Below are positions 47,961-60,574 of a DNA stretch of 64,000 nucleotides, in pieces. The first letter of the stretch is position 1. Each line of letters opens with the position of its first letter. The translations under genes and the position numbers were made by a program. Origin of the DNA: Zeugodacus cucurbitae (taxonomy: Eukaryota > Arthropoda > Insecta > Diptera > Tephritidae); NCBI RefSeq assembly GCF_028554725.1, contig NC_071671.1:47714501-47778500 (forward strand), in the 5' to 3' direction. The notes beneath the pieces are model-generated. The model was not told the DNA's origin and searched no databases. It saw nothing but the letters and a program-made list of their open reading frames with translations.

Positions 47961-48511
47961 TAGGCGAATTAGAGTAGAAAAAATTGCCTTAGTCTAAATC
48001 TAGGAGTTCAGTGCTTTAGAGCTTTTAGAAACATTTAAAAAGCTTTTGCTAAGAAGAAAATAATTGCAGCTCCTATTTTGTCGTCATCAGTTTAATAACA
48101 TAAGTTTAACAGCAGAAATAATTAGCTAAGAGCAGCATTCAAACTTAAGTTTATCGCTAAAATATAAAGGAAAAGTAACACTTTTCAGCTGAATCAAATA
48201 TGAGATGTTGTAAGAGGAGCATAAAAACCAAAGAAACCCAAATATTTATAGAATAAAGTGAAGTTTTAAATCAGAAAACTTATAACAATATGTTCAAAAA
48301 TCATACACAAAATTTACTAGTAGTGATATCTGCTTACGCTATCTTTATTGATAGATACTTTGGATTTTCGATAATCATGTACGTATTTTCGGCTAGCGAA
48401 AACTAACGCTCTTTTCTGCTGGTATAATATCCTTTGGTAATATTAGCTATGGTTGTAGACAAGTTTTAATTAGAAGACTTATAGAATTTATGATATAAAA
48501 TAAAATAAAAA
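47961..48511. other. AT-rich spacer
   Basis: No recognisable feature lies between the mariner-derived relic and DINE-like copy D. Confidence 0.3.
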
Positions 48512-49675
48512 CAAGTAAGGAAGGGCTAAGTTCGGGTGTAACCGAACATTTTATACTCTCGCAATTTATTTATTTAACTCTATTTATATTAATAATACAC
48601 AATTTGACCCACATATTCGTCATATATAGTGCATAAAGTCCATTGAAAGTTGGAAATCATAATATTAGGTTAGAAGCACTGAGGCCCTCGTGTTCGATAT
48701 ATGGGGCCTTAAAAACCTATGGTCCGATTTCGGCGAATTTTTGAATGGGGCTGCCACACTATAAACGTAGTATTTGTGCAAAGTTCTGCACCGATATCTT
48801 CACTAGTGCTTACTTTATATATTGTAAAGTAAACGATTCAGATTGTCTTCAAAGTTCTGGTATATAGGAAGTAGGCGCGGTTGGGAAGCGATTTGGCCTA
48901 TTTTCACCACATATCATTGGGATGTAAGGAAACTATTACAAACCAAGTTTCATTGAAATCGGTCGACTAGTTCCTGAGGTATGGTTTTTGACCCATAAGT
49001 GGGCGACGCCACGCCATTTTCCATTTTGTAAAAAAATCTGTGTGTAGCTTCCATCTGCCATTTCCTATGTGAAAATTAGTGTTTCTGACGTTTTTGGTTA
49101 TTGAGTTAACCCACTTTTCAACCTAACCTTTGTATGGGAGGGGGGCGTGGTTATTATTCGATTTCTGCCATTTTTGGACAGTATAAGGAAATGGCTAAGA
49201 AAACGACTGCAGAAAGTTTGTTTTATATAGCTCTATTGGTTTACGAGATACCCACTTCCCCAAAAAAATTACATCCAACTATGCCCCTTCATAGTGCGAT
49301 CCTTCATACCAAATTTTATTTCCATAGCCTTATTTATGGTTTTATGTGTTTTCGGTTTTCGCCATTTTGTGGGCGTGGCAGTGGTCCGATTTTTCTCATT
49401 TTCGAAAGCAACCTTCCTATGGTGCCAAGAAATAAGTGTGCCAAGTTTCATCAAGATATTTTAATTTTTACTCAAGTTACAGCTTGCACAGACGGACGGA
49501 CGGAAGGACGGACGGACAGACAGGCATGTGGATTTGAACTCCACTCTTCACCCTGATCACTTTGGTATATATAACCCTATATCTAACTCGTTTCGTTTTG
49601 GGTGTTACAAACAACTGTTATGTGAACAAAACTATAATACTCTCTTTAGCAACATTTGTTGCGAGAGTATAAAAA
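48512..49675 (-). mobile_element. DINE/Helentron-like element, copy D (complete, minus strand)
   Basis: Read on the plus strand it begins CAAGTAAGGAAGGGC with the hairpin TTCGGGTGTAACCGAA and ends GCGAGAGTATAAAAAC, the mirror image of copy C. The GACGGACGGA microsatellite is at about 49491-49518. It includes a 140-codon open frame (49134-49556, plus) shared in part by other copies. That frame is antisense to the element and arises from the repeat sequence rather than from a protein gene. Confidence 0.75.
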
Positions 49676-52600
49676 CTGTTTAAAAATCACTGAGGAGAAA
49701 GCACCATTAACTGTAACACAATTTAAAGTGACTTTAATAGTGTCTTTTAATATAAATGTATTAATTAACAAGAAGTAGATGTTAATTAATAAATTTATAT
49801 TAAAATTTATTCCTAAAATTGCCTTTTAATATCATTCTACTCTTACATAGTTAGGTTAAAAAAGTTATTATGTTAACTCTTCTACAAAGACGCTTCGTCT
49901 AAGCTTGTTTGCGCACCTGTCTTAAATACTAACATTGTGACAGCTGACAAGTGACTCGAGCCAAAAGATTAGAATCAGCCGCACAAGAATAATTGCGCAA
50001 ACTTTGCTGCCAAATATTAAAATGGTCAGCTGCTAATCACCTGTACTGTAAGGCTATCTCGCTCACACCAACAGCACAGCTGTATGAAACATACAAATAT
50101 ACCGTCACATATATTTTACGACTACGCACGACAATTTGATTGCATTTGTCATTTTAACTGCATGCTGGTCTCTGCTTTTTGTAATTTTTTCACGCACCAA
50201 AGTCGCTTTGTTGTTGTTTTCTCACAAAATTCTAGGTATTTAATATTATTAATTTTCAGATTTTTGCGTTTGGCCGCCGCAAACAGCAAAATGTTGAAAT
50301 ATTTTGACATTTCGGCATTTTGCAGACATTTTTAAGCTATTCTAAGCGAGCGTTTTAATGGCTTTCGAGCAGCTTTTCAGCGCTTACAAGTGATTACTAT
50401 AAACACCCATTCGCGCCGTACGCCTATGAAATGTGTGTGTGTGTTGGACCGGGGAGAAAAATAAAACTCAGTTAATCGGTCAGTCAGCCAGTCAGTCATC
50501 CGGTGGCCTAGTCATTATACACATACATACAAATACACAGGAAAGGCAATTAACCACATTAATTTATCGTTGCAAATCGAGCGCAAAACGCACGCGCATG
50601 CGTAGTAGCCAACAAGCTTACTTTTGTTTTTGTTTCTTTTTTCCACAACATTTTAATGGCGTTTCTCGCGCCCGCTTTTACAACCAAACAGCGTTACAGC
50701 CTCCGTTTGTGTTGATTTTGTAAGATTCGTACTGAAATTGTGTTTGTTGTTTGCCTAATCGCCTATTCACTCAATGTCGTACAAAACGCTCCCGTTACGG
50801 TACAAGGCGTGGCCATTTCGGTATGGCAACAGTTAAAGAGTTTGCGCTTGTTGCCGCCTGCCAGCTTTTGGTTAGGCTTAACTGGTCACAACGTCTCGTT
50901 TAAAGTTGTTAAGGTGATTTGAGGCATTTAACAGTATTTGATCTGTTTTGATTTGTAGTTGTTTTCCGATCTCCTGTTTATTCAGTCACAACAAATGCGC
51001 TGACAGTCTAAGCTGTTGGTGCTTTATTGGTCAATTTGGAAAAAAAATATAAACTGTTTATGGCAGGGAAATTATATAGAATTGATTGTTGTTGGTAAAA
51101 AATATTTTGAGTTGCATCACCGAAAAAACTTGTTGATGGATATCTTGATTAAATTATTGTTTTAGAAAGTGGCGCACCGAACAAGCAACTGGTATAAAAC
51201 AATTAGACTGGTATAATTAATATAGAGTTAGAAAATCGGGTGGTTGTATTGAGTTCAATCATACAACTGCATTGTGACTTTAAACATTTAATTTTAAACG
51301 CCACTACAGAGGTCAAAGACGAAGTAGGGATTAAATATAGAAATTTGAATTACTAAGTTGAAGTTTTTTTTTGTAGCCAGTGCAGTATAGATATGAAGAA
51401 ATTGCTGCGATGTCTCTTCCTCTTCGATAGTTTTTTCGAAAGCCTCTGTATCTACAATGAAGTTTCCAAACAGCAATAATTTATCGCGAAGAGAATCAAG
51501 TTATCTTACGAAAAGTTTTGTTTGTAAAAGGCCTTTTCATCTTCAATTCAGCAAACGTTAATGTGAAGAGAATTAAGTGCGCTTACTAAGTACTTATAAG
51601 GTTCCACCTTTACTAGTATATCAGTGGGCTCACAATGAGTTACCTTGTTACTCTTTAAAGCAAACTGAGCTGTATTTGTTTAATATATATTCGGTTCGAC
51701 ATAACCTTTGTCTCGTATAAATATGACTTCACGTGGTTAGTCACGCTTGTGGTTACGGCGATCGCAGAAACACTAAGAATCTAATTAAAGTTTCAATAGT
51801 TTAAGGATTATGAATTGTTAGCGGTCAAATGGGGCATGTCGTCTCTAAATAACAATCATTCATCCACATGACTGGTTAACTTCCTGGACCAGCCACTAAG
51901 GATTTGTGCTTAAGGTGAAAAAATGGACTTCAAAGTAACTCCGAGATGAGAACCCGAATAAAAATATAACAAAAATATTTGAATGTCAGGGTCTGGAAGT
52001 AAGTAATCCAACTAAGACATTTATTATTGTTACAAAACGATCTCAAGATAGTTCAAGGTGAAAATATAACACAAATGCCATAATTTAAACTTGAAGAAAA
52101 ATCAACGTTAAAAAGCTATTGAAAAGCTGCAGGAGCGGGATATATTCAGGAGATTCGTTACTCAACTTGTCTCTGCGAGTAATGTTTAATAACTGTACAT
52201 ACGAGAGTAGTGGAGCCACATTTCTCACTCTCTGAGTATCAACTAAGAAGCAATCGAAAATGTTGCTATCTGAATGTTGCGGAACGGCAGAAGAAGGGCA
52301 GCTTCCTCAATGCTCGTGAGCGACTTTGGAACAAGTAAAGTTGGATGAAAAGTAAATCGAGATCAAGAAAGGAAAGCGGGCCATATTTGCCTATGGAGAA
52401 TATGACAGACTGACAGAGAGATGTTCGATTATTTATTTATTAGGATTTTGAATCTATTCGTGACAGTAAAGCACTCCTAACCTTTGTTAAAATCAAATGA
52501 TCTAGAATATCACCTAGGCGCAGAATCTCTAAAGTAAGACATGTATTCGATCATCGCCGCAGTAGCTCCTCGGCTATTTAGTTATGAACCCCCAAAGTGT

Positions 52601-54519
52601 ATATAATCAAATTACTTCAACAAATCGCCACTTAGTTTACTGGGCTCACGCTCATATCTCAGGGCAATTTTTAACCAATTATTCGAACACGACGGTCCAT
52701 TTAGCCCCACAGCCCATACTGCTGCTACTGCAATTACTACTTGTATAAAAGTAAAGCCTCGAACTGCAAATTGCCTGGTCGTTTGTTAGTTTTTCACTTG
52801 TGCCAATGGCGCAGCGCCTAAGTGCCTACATGCACCTAATTGAAAGCTTTCAATTTTTCTCTACATTGTGTATTTATTTGGTCCAATTTTATTGCTGGCG
52901 ATCACTTGCTTTTGTTGCGCGGTATTTTTCGCAATTTTTCAAATTTTTATTCATCCAATTTTGTGCGTTACTCTTTCGCTTGTTAACAAGCACGCATGCG
53001 CAGACACACAAACAGCGGTACATTCAATTATTCTCCTGAGTGCGTTTGTCCAACAAAACTGTGCATAGTTCGGCGTTCAAGTTAATTGCCTGCGCATGTT
53101 CTGCAGTTGCGCACTGGCTACTGCTTGGGTGGTTGGTGTTGCGGTGCGCAGCCGCTTGTGGCTCTGGGTTTGTTGTCTACGCCTTCTTCTAGTTAAGGCT
53201 CTTTTATGGCTTTGGGCTGTTGGCTTTGCATTCTTTTTTCTCACATTCCCTGCACTTTACGCAATTTGCCCATTAATGTAATATTCTGTCACATATTATT
53301 GTGCAATTATTTCGGCCACATTTGTGACAAAAAGGTTTGACAAGCGCGTTGACGCGCATAATGTTTGTCAAACCTCGCGTAAAGCTTAGTCTGGTTTTTG
53401 CTAAATTTTAATTGAAATTTCGCACATTCGTTTGCTGTTGGGTTGTATGTCAACGCGTTAGCTCTAAATAAAATCGAGTTTTAATGTCTTTTTGAAAGTT
53501 GATTTCAATAAAATTGCACTTAAACCGAATTATGTTTTCTGCAACAATAAAAAGTGTCAATTATTTTTTTCGAGTAAAATTTTTTGGTTTGAGCGCGTTT
53601 AAGTTTATAGTAAGCCATAAAAAGTTATCTGCGCACAAGTTTAAAGCCATTAAAAGTGGCCAAATAGATTAGGTAAGGTAAATTTTTTTGTGTCTCTGGC
53701 AAATTTGACATACATTATATTGGTATAATTCTTAGTCAAATGTAGTAACGGGGTTTTATCGACATAATTGGTTGACAAGCACTTTTTGTGTACCACCAAC
53801 CTTTCTACAAATTTAATATTAGTTTATAGTTATAGTTAGTTTATTTTTTTACTGTGAACCAAAAATGCCGTGTTCTCTGCTTTTATAAATGTTAATTTGA
53901 CAAATGATTTTAACAACTCTGAAATAATTGTGCGAATGATCTCTTAGATTATATTTCGGTGCTATATCCAAATGGATAAATTGGATCTAACTCAAAAAAT
54001 ATAGTATAACTACATCTAAAAAAATATTATTCTAAGTAAAATATCAATGAGGAATAAAAACGCTTTACTTCGCTTTCATACCTATTCTTCCATAAAATTG
54101 AACTATCACTTTACTCTTTCTTTCGAAATTCACAAAAGGGATCATCGATAATTAAGAAATATTTAAAGATCTGAAGCTATTAAAGTTCTTAAAATTTGCC
54201 ATAGTCGCATATTTGTCTACATTTGTTCGTAGCAAACCACAATGTTTTGTAAATATTTTATAAACTCCTAATATTCTTTAAAGTTTACTGAAAGTTTTTT
54301 ATGAATCCTTTAAGGAAATGTGACATATCAGCTTCGGACTTCGAAATGGTTTTAGAATATTTTAAAGAATTTGTTTTAGTTTGAATTCCAGTTACCCAGA
54401 CTTATAAGTACAGACTTAACATTTTGTGTTTAGTCTTAGTTTAGTACTGTTCTCAGCCCGAAGCTGTTGTTCTACACCGTAAGTAGCTATTTGTGGATGT
54501 TCTATGGTAGGATCTAGAC
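49676..54519. other. Long non-coding stretch
   Basis: Moderate-GC pieces at about 49900-50900 and 52700-53450 alternate with AT-rich DNA. The pieces contain CAGTCAG-type repeats (50478-50500) and TGCGCA words (52995, 53089). Open frames such as 50433-50723, 52800-53039 and 53096-53281 lack homology that I can recognise. No transposon was identified. Confidence 0.35.
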
Positions 54520-54637
54520 TTTTTGCCGATACTTACATCTAAGGGAGGGGAGTTTTTCACAAAGGACTGTCTTTAGTAGTTTAAATGTGTTTCCTCTGGT
54601 GCTATAGAACTTAACATAATCTAAACTAACCTAACCT
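54520..54637 (+). pseudogene. Degenerate I/LOA-type 3' end
   Basis: The stretch has TCACAAAGGACT, then AGTTTAAATGTGTTTCC, then a TCTAAACTAACCTAACC tail. These occur in the same order as the 3' untranslated end of the element that stops near 62046. Only the last roughly 120 bp are recognisable. Confidence 0.45.
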
Positions 54638-57600
54638 GGATATTTTAGAGAGCATTCTCGTAGAAGAAATGAATTGTCGTAATTTTTTATGATATTCTTA
54701 TAAAAATCAACTTTCGATTTCTCCGGTTTCTAGTGAGTTACGGTCTCTCGGTCTTGCGAATAGCAATTTTTAATGTAACCTCAGATGTAGAACAAGTTTG
54801 GATGATCTTAGCCCTAGAATTTGCAATTTATCGGAAATATAAATGCTGTGCTTATGGTTTAGTTGTTGTTGTTCTGTTTATAACTATATTTCATGGTTAT
54901 CAAAATGAAATATTTCTGATATTGCAGCGTCCTTTTGTCAAATTTTGAAATATTTAACAATTAATAGTTATTAAAAAACGAAAATTGCCGTTATTTTTTG
55001 AACACGCCACGTATGGTGATATGGTGTCAGATGTGACCATTTTCCTCAAGTAAGATGTATATTATTATTTTTTTTAACTATGATTAATTTATATTTTATT
55101 AAAATCAATATTTTTTTTTATGAAAATCTTTTTCCAATTACATTTACTATCTTCTGATTAAATTTTGTTATTAATATTTTTCTTCCAGAAATAAATAAAA
55201 AAAACTGTCAAACATTCTTTGCTGTTGCAATTCGTTTTAAAATTAATCAAATTGACTTGATTAGATTTTCGAATTAGCAAACTTAGTTGAGTCATAAGGT
55301 ACAATAACAACAAGTAACATTTTAGATTAGTACATTTTAAGTCGACAAACAAAAGTGCAATACCTACAAATTTGTATGAATGGTTGGTTACACAGTGAAG
55401 CCCCATTAATTTGAACATGTCTCTCTTTATACATTTTTTTGGAATTATCAAAACATAAGACCTTTTAATTATAATAAATTATTTGTAATTAATTAAAAAT
55501 TCAATTTCAAATATTTTTTTCTTTATGATATTTTCTTAAATAAAAATTTATTATTTTTATTATCTAATTTTTTCCTTTTTTTATTATTTTATTTATTTAT
55601 TTTTTATAAATAAAAATATACTGCTTTATGTGAATTTTCACATATTTCCATTAATAATTTTAATCAGTTTACGTTACTTATACTCTACTATAGCAAATAC
55701 ATACACAGTTTTGTACTGTTTCCGTTTCCGTACTCGTTTCTCGCGTGTCTCGTGATAATTTCGATTTCGTGTGCTAAATTAGTTTGTGCACACCTTTAAA
55801 ACAACAACAACGCCACAATGAGTGTTGTGAGTATCAATAAGTGCAATGCAATGGCGCGCTAAAACCTCTTCAAGGTCTAACTCTTTGGTTAATAAAAATA
55901 ATTACGCCCTCGCCACAAATTCAATCGATTAAAGATATAAAATGCGGTGCCAATGAATAACTGAATAACTGAAATCAAATGAGAACAAATTTTTGACCCA
56001 TTTACATGCTATAATGGCATAGTTGCCGTTGTTTTTGAGTTTTTTTTTATTTTTTCTTTTTTAATTTAGCCCGCAGCCGGTAATAACAACAACACTAAAA
56101 ACGTGTGCAAATCATTGCAAAAAATAAAATTATTTACGGTCATTGCACCACAACAATTTAACCGAGTTTCTTTTGCTGCTTTGTGTATTTCTGTTGTATT
56201 GCTTTAAGCCCGACATTATTTTGTGGAGCGAAAATTCTCACCAATAAACATAATCACACACACAAAACTGCGAATTCCCGGCCAAAAGCTTACAATGATA
56301 AACGATATGCAAGCCGCATTCAAAGTGTATTGTTTTTGTTGTTGTTGACAACATTTGACGTCTGAAGTTTTTCCTGTGATTTTTCGGTTTTTATTCATTC
56401 AATTGTTGTAGTACAGTTTTTGTTTTTTCGGTTACGCAACATTTGACCGTCGCCAAGTCCCGTTCGTTTGGTTGAGCTTATTACGGCATTACGGTGCTTT
56501 ATGCGGATTTCCGACAAATAAAACAGTATATTACAACCGGCTGTCGTGGAAATCTGGCAACTTTTTTCGCAATTTTTTTTAATATTGCTTTTGTAGCCTT
56601 TGGCAAATTATTGCCGCTTGATTGTAGTCTATCTTGACAATTTATTTATTTATGCTTTGTTTTTGCGCTATAACGAGTTCGTGGTTGTTACTGTGGCTGT
56701 TTTTGCTTATTGTCAGTTAAGTTGTTGCGCGATAAATAATTACACAATTTTTGCGAAATTTTGCGTAGCGCAAAAATGCTGAGAATTTAGGTTTGCCAAA
56801 CGTCAAAGAAATTTTGTGATTTATGATTTTCTGGGTGTAAATCATTTGAATAACGAAGTTATTGGACAGTAAATATCAGATTTTCTATTGTGAAATGTAC
56901 TTTAGCAATCATTTCAATCACTTTTTTCTTGATTATATCCATATTTAGTAGCAGCAGAGGTTTTTCAATTTTCATAACAATCTAAACCAAGTCCAATTTA
57001 TCGAAGAATTTCCGATCATTTAGTGCAGTACCCAGCAATAATTTTTACTTAAACTGTAATTTTGCTTTCATGTTGATACCCCAAAACTTCAAATGAGTAT
57101 CGCTACTTGAAACTTTATAATAAGTGACTCGATCTTTTACTACATTTTGGGCAGATCTACTGGACAACGAGTGTGTTCTCATACTCAGCTATTTATCGTA
57201 TGCTTGTAAAATGACTAAATGCTCTTTAAGGCTCTCTTTGTTTTTGGAAATAGAAAAAAGTCGCGAATATGGAGGTTGGAGCATCATTACGGTATTTTTT
57301 TTTTGGCCAATTCAATTTCGTTCCATGTTACTCAAATATATTTATCATAACTTTATCTAGTAGAAGTCAAAGGGATATTTATTAGAAAAAGACAGTATTC
57401 TTTCAAGAGTTTGACTCTGTATTTATAGTGAGCAAATAAACATATCCGTATGATATCCACTCTTTCTATATCTTTATTGTTAGTTGAAAGCGCTTTTATG
57501 ATCTCCAAGTACGTTTGCTCGTTGTACTTGTATACGCAATGATTGTCGGAGGTTCGGACAAATTATCGTTAAAATTAAAATTGGCTTTGTTAATCATTAA

Positions 57601-58580
57601 AATAGGTTAATGGAGCTAATGAGATAATTTGGTATTCCATTCCAGCTAAACTAGTCGAATATTCGTTAGTAGGTTATGTAGTTTTATTTCGTAGTTCAGT
57701 GGGTTCCGCCATAATAATGGTTTTAGTCTAACTTATTCATTGACCTTCAATTCTTTAACCAATCGAAAGGTAACCCCATAACCATATATATAAGGTTCTA
57801 TCACAGTTGAGTTCTGGAGGCTAAGACGTACATATGTATGTTTTTCATGTAACGAGCCCCAAATGTTACTAGCTACTTATTTAGATGGGGCCACAAAGCT
57901 ACTCTCTTAGAATCAATTATAACCCCTAATTTAAACAATATTCATCTGGTTTTCGCAACTACTATTATAGTAACTGTTTTTAGCCGATATGTCTATATAA
58001 TTTGAATATACATTTTCTTTAATCGAGTTATACATTGAGCTATCTGACAGAAAAAGTCGTATTTGAAGTCTGAACTTGAAACCTCTTGTCTCTAGATTAT
58101 CATATGAATACCTACTTACTTCTTACCTACGATATATTATAGAATTACGGTCATTTAATAGCAGCATTTATGAAATCAAACTACTAATATATTTCGAACT
58201 AAAGTTCTCCAGAAAATGCAGTTTCTTTATCTCCATATAAGAGAAATGTTTGTCTCTTGGTTAAAATGCAGGACCTCGCGAGTTTAATTTATCTGACAAT
58301 ATACAGCCCACTTATCAAGATAAATCGATCAATAAGTTCATTAAGTTATCCACTTAATTTTCACCGCATCGGTGCGTACCAAACAGCCGTGCTCCATTGT
58401 GCCTATTTAGTTGTATGAAAGCGTCTATCTATATCGCCGTTAAGATGTATTGCCGGCAGTAAATCTTTCGCATAATGCGCCCACTCCCCACACATTTATT
58501 GAACATATTTCATCCACTATTTTGCATTTCGCGCATAAATCAATAAAAACTAATTGATAAATATCACTACGAACATGGAG
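54638..58580. other. AT-rich spacer with an extreme AT block
   Basis: About 55050-55640 is almost pure A/T. A short region of moderate GC follows at about 55700-56820. No coding exon, RNA gene or identifiable transposon is seen. Confidence 0.35.
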
Positions 58581-59720
58581 CGGGAAGACCAAAGACCAAA
58601 GCGAACTGCGGCCAAATGAAATGCAACGACCCCCGCCATAGCCATGCAGACGCTCACTGCGGCGCTGGCGAAAGGAGGCGGCTGGCTAAAGTTTATCGCA
58701 TCCTTCAAACAATTTGAATGCATTTGCATAACATAAATCACCTTTTACTACTTTTGCGCCGGCCTATGCTAAGCTAAGTTTGAATGTGGTGCGACTGCAG
58801 CGGAAAAGTAGCGTAGCGCTTGTTCGTAGCTGGCTTGGCGGTTGCAAGTGCGAGTGTGCCATTGCGTCTGCGTGGATTGGCGCGCTTTTACGCGCGGCCA
58901 CAATGATTTTATCGCTTTGGAATAACTGTTAGCGCACACACACCTGTGTTGCGGCGAATATCAAAGCAGCCAATGGCAATTGCCAAAGCGCCGGAGATGG
59001 TTCGCCGAATCTGGTCGTGTTAGACTGGACCATTTATAATTCTGCCACGGCGTGGTATGTCGCACCAACGAGCAACAAGAACAACTTAAGTGGCCGCTGA
59101 GCCTCTAACGCAGCTCCACCTCAAGGCGGCCGCGTCTCTTCAGCGTAAGCTTGCCTTCGCTTAACGGTGCGTATCGTTGCTGTGCCGCGTGGTGTGGCGC
59201 GCATGCGTATTTGCATAATCACCGCAATGGTGATAAATCAAATTTAAAGCAGTTTTTTCTTTAACGCCTTCTGCCGCACACACACACACAGACTGGCATA
59301 AATACTCTTCTACATTGCTCTACTTGCGGTGCTACTCTCTTCAGCTGCACACTGCGCCTGCGCACTGTATATTAATGCGCGTCGCTGGCACACAAATCAA
59401 ATCGCAACATCACGATAAGACGATAACGCGATAAGCGATAAGCGTTGCTCATTTGCGCATCGCCCAATGAAATGCGAAATAAATAATCTCTTTTGCATAA
59501 ACCGATTTTTTCTTCGTCTTGCTGTTGTTGTTGTTGCTTTGATTCAGCATTAACTTTGGCTGGTGTGCTGGTTTATTTTGATATATTAATCAACTACATC
59601 AACCGCATTAATGCGCTGAAATATGCATCTACTTAGTTATTTTTAGTGACAGTTCAACGCGGCGTGATAAGCTCGTTAAGGTGGTGTTGCCACTTGATTA
59701 GATAAGTGATAACAATCATC
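58581..59720. promoter_or_regulatory. GC-rich island with a cluster of GATA motifs (candidate enhancer)
   Basis: A sharp rise in GC against the surrounding AT-rich desert marks this 1.1-kb island. GATAAG motifs occur at 59414, 59430 and 59437 with GATAAC at 59422. More follow at 59666, 59701 and 59708 (GATAAC). CACACA and GCGCGC words are frequent. There is no convincing open frame or splice signal. This looks like a cis-regulatory module or an unidentified promoter; the inference rests on composition and motif density only. Confidence 0.4.
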
Positions 59721-60574
59721 ATGGTGTAGGAAAATATATGGAAAATGCATTAGAAATTAATTATTTTTAGCTTGTGGTATTTATTAGAATTTGTGTGAAA
59801 AATTGGGTATTTACTTCAGATATGAGTATAAAATACTGGTACTTAGAACTCGACTAATAGCTCTTTATTTATTTTATATTTTTCGTCAGTGCAGAGAAAT
59901 TTATTGCCAGAAAATGATCCCAGGTCAAAATAATCCCTACTAAAGCGTCGTTGAAGGGTTAAGACATGCCCCGAAAATGTTAACGTCAAAGCTAACATCT
60001 AATTTCGGATAAGTTCACATTTGGCTTTCTAATTCTGAGTTGCCGCTTTTCCTTTTCCTGTATACTTACCAGCTGTACAATTTTTTATATTTCTAGTAAT
60101 GAACTATGGAAATATATATCAGACATTTTGGCTTCTAAAGTCCCTAATATTTTTATAGAATTTTCAGAGCCCGATTATACGTAGTTCAGAGTCGGCGTTC
60201 CACCGAAATGAGAATACTTTAGACTGAAAACTGAATATGTGAGTTTCTCTACAAACTTAAGGATAATATGAAAACAGAGTACACAGCGTTGTTATAATCC
60301 TCAGATACACAGATATACTCTATCTATCGGGTTTCTTCAGCTTTAACGTACATCTGACCACACCTTCTATTTGCATCAACTAACCAGTGTTCTTTTTCCT
60401 TTATATTTTAACGACGACTTTTTGTTGTTGTTAAATTTATATAATTAAACTGATGGCAACAAAATAGGAACTGAAATTGTTTTCTTCATACCAAAAGCTT
60501 TTCATAGGTCGCTTGATTTAGACTAAGGAAATATTTGTCCACTCGAATTCTTATGAAAAAAAAGTTGTAAATGT
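59721..60574. other. AT-rich spacer
   Basis: No recognisable gene or repeat. The I/LOA-type insertion begins close to its right edge. Confidence 0.3.

Noticed and set aside
49134..49556. 140-codon frame within a DINE-like element
   Set aside because: It lies antisense to the element, is broken in other copies and arises from repeat sequence.
58550..58741. 63-codon minus-strand frame with a hydrophobic stretch at the edge of the GC-rich island
   Set aside because: No usable donor in phase and no conserved motif; treated as chance.
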